DNA from: Planctomycetota bacterium
GTDB taxonomy: Bacteria > Planctomycetota > Phycisphaerae > UBA1845 > PWPN01
Length of the DNA stretch: 5,519 nucleotides
Direction of reading: 5' to 3'
Assembly: GCA_016209665.1 (NCBI GenBank)
Contig: JACQVT010000453.1
Location: 1 to 5,519, forward strand
The translations under genes were made by a program, and so were the position numbers. Below the pieces are notes generated by a model. It had not been told where the DNA came from. It saw only the letters and a list, made by a program, of their open reading frames with translations, and did not search any database. Positions 5,305 to 5,519 of this stretch are shown here, piece after piece. The first letter of the stretch is position 1. The number at the start of each line of letters is the position of its first letter.

Positions 5305-5519
5305 TCACGTCGGATTCTCCAGCCGCGGCCACTGTGTCGGCGACGTCCAGATCACCCGCCGCGAGCCATTGCCCCGGGGCCGTTCCACCTGCTCCCGCAC
5401 CCGTCGAATCGACCAGATGCCCGTTTCCTCCGGTGAGTCGGCTCGGGCCGGCATCCGGGAGACCACCGCCTGGCCCACCGGCACCGGCACCGGCGCCGCG
5501 CTGCTCGTCAGGCCCAGCC
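5305..5519 (-). CDS. C-terminal end of unrecognised protein, cut by window edge
   Basis: An open frame of 71 codons runs from the window edge to TGA at 5305-5307. Nearly all third positions are G or C, as in the complete genes, and that is the main evidence that it is coding. The visible part begins with a small-residue segment containing PVPVPVG, then a charged stretch (WSIRRVREQVERPRG), and ends in RVIWTSPTQWPRLENPT. I recognise no family, catalytic motif or membrane segment. GTG codons at 5490 and nearby are not taken as starts because the frame continues upstream without a stop and no Shine-Dalgarno site is seen. It lies on the same strand as the lipoprotein gene but 287 bases upstream of it, so a shared operon is doubtful. 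Confidence 0.7.
   Translation of the reverse strand, partial: LGLTSSAAPVPVPVGQAVVSRMPARADSPEETGIWSIRRVREQVERPRGNGSRRVIWTSPTQWPRLENPT
5476..5493. repeat. Three tandem CACCGG hexamers
   Basis: Three perfect copies of CACCGG lie in tandem. On the minus strand, in the frame of the partial gene, they encode alternating Val and Pro. A hexamer repeat keeps the frame and could vary in copy number by slippage; with three copies this may be chance in GC-rich DNA. Confidence 0.5.

Overview
This window is GC-rich chromosomal DNA. It carries four complete protein genes and the 3' end of a fifth. I infer a member of the Planctomycetota. The reasons are the strong G/C third-position bias, a membrane VKOR-thioredoxin fusion, and two intergenic repeat types that I remember, unchecked, as common in planctomycete genomes. 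The assignment is moderately confident; the class is unknown.

Layout from left to right. (1) Positions 61-1719, minus strand: a five-helix membrane protein fusing a vitamin K epoxide reductase (VKOR) domain to an extracytoplasmic DsbA-like thioredoxin domain. It starts at a TTG codon with a good Shine-Dalgarno site. (2) Positions 1855-2718, plus strand, divergent from the first gene: purQ, the glutaminase subunit of FGAM synthase in purine synthesis. It has no visible Shine-Dalgarno site, and a promoter-like pair is placed for leaderless transcription. (3) Positions 2719-3324, minus strand, tail to tail with purQ with no base between them: a small orphan protein with a nucleotidyltransferase-type acidic motif. 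A perfect TATAAT box lies 6 nt before its ATG. (4) Positions 3325-3553: intergenic, dominated by a long imperfect inverted repeat. (5) Positions 3554-5017, minus strand: a probable lipoprotein with beta-propeller-like repeats interrupted by a helical segment. (6) Positions 5018-5304: intergenic, with a second repeat, several small hairpins and a possible terminator. (7) Positions 5305-5519, minus strand: the C-terminal end of an unrecognised protein that continues past the window.

The genes do not form an obvious functional system. The VKOR fusion would make disulfides outside the cytoplasm, purQ is housekeeping, and the lipoprotein is probably cell-envelope. I see no defence island, CRISPR array, RNA gene or transposase. 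The points most worth checking are the inverted repeat, the two leaderless-type promoters, the insertion in the VKOR active-site loop, and the convergent stop codons that share one TGATCA palindrome.
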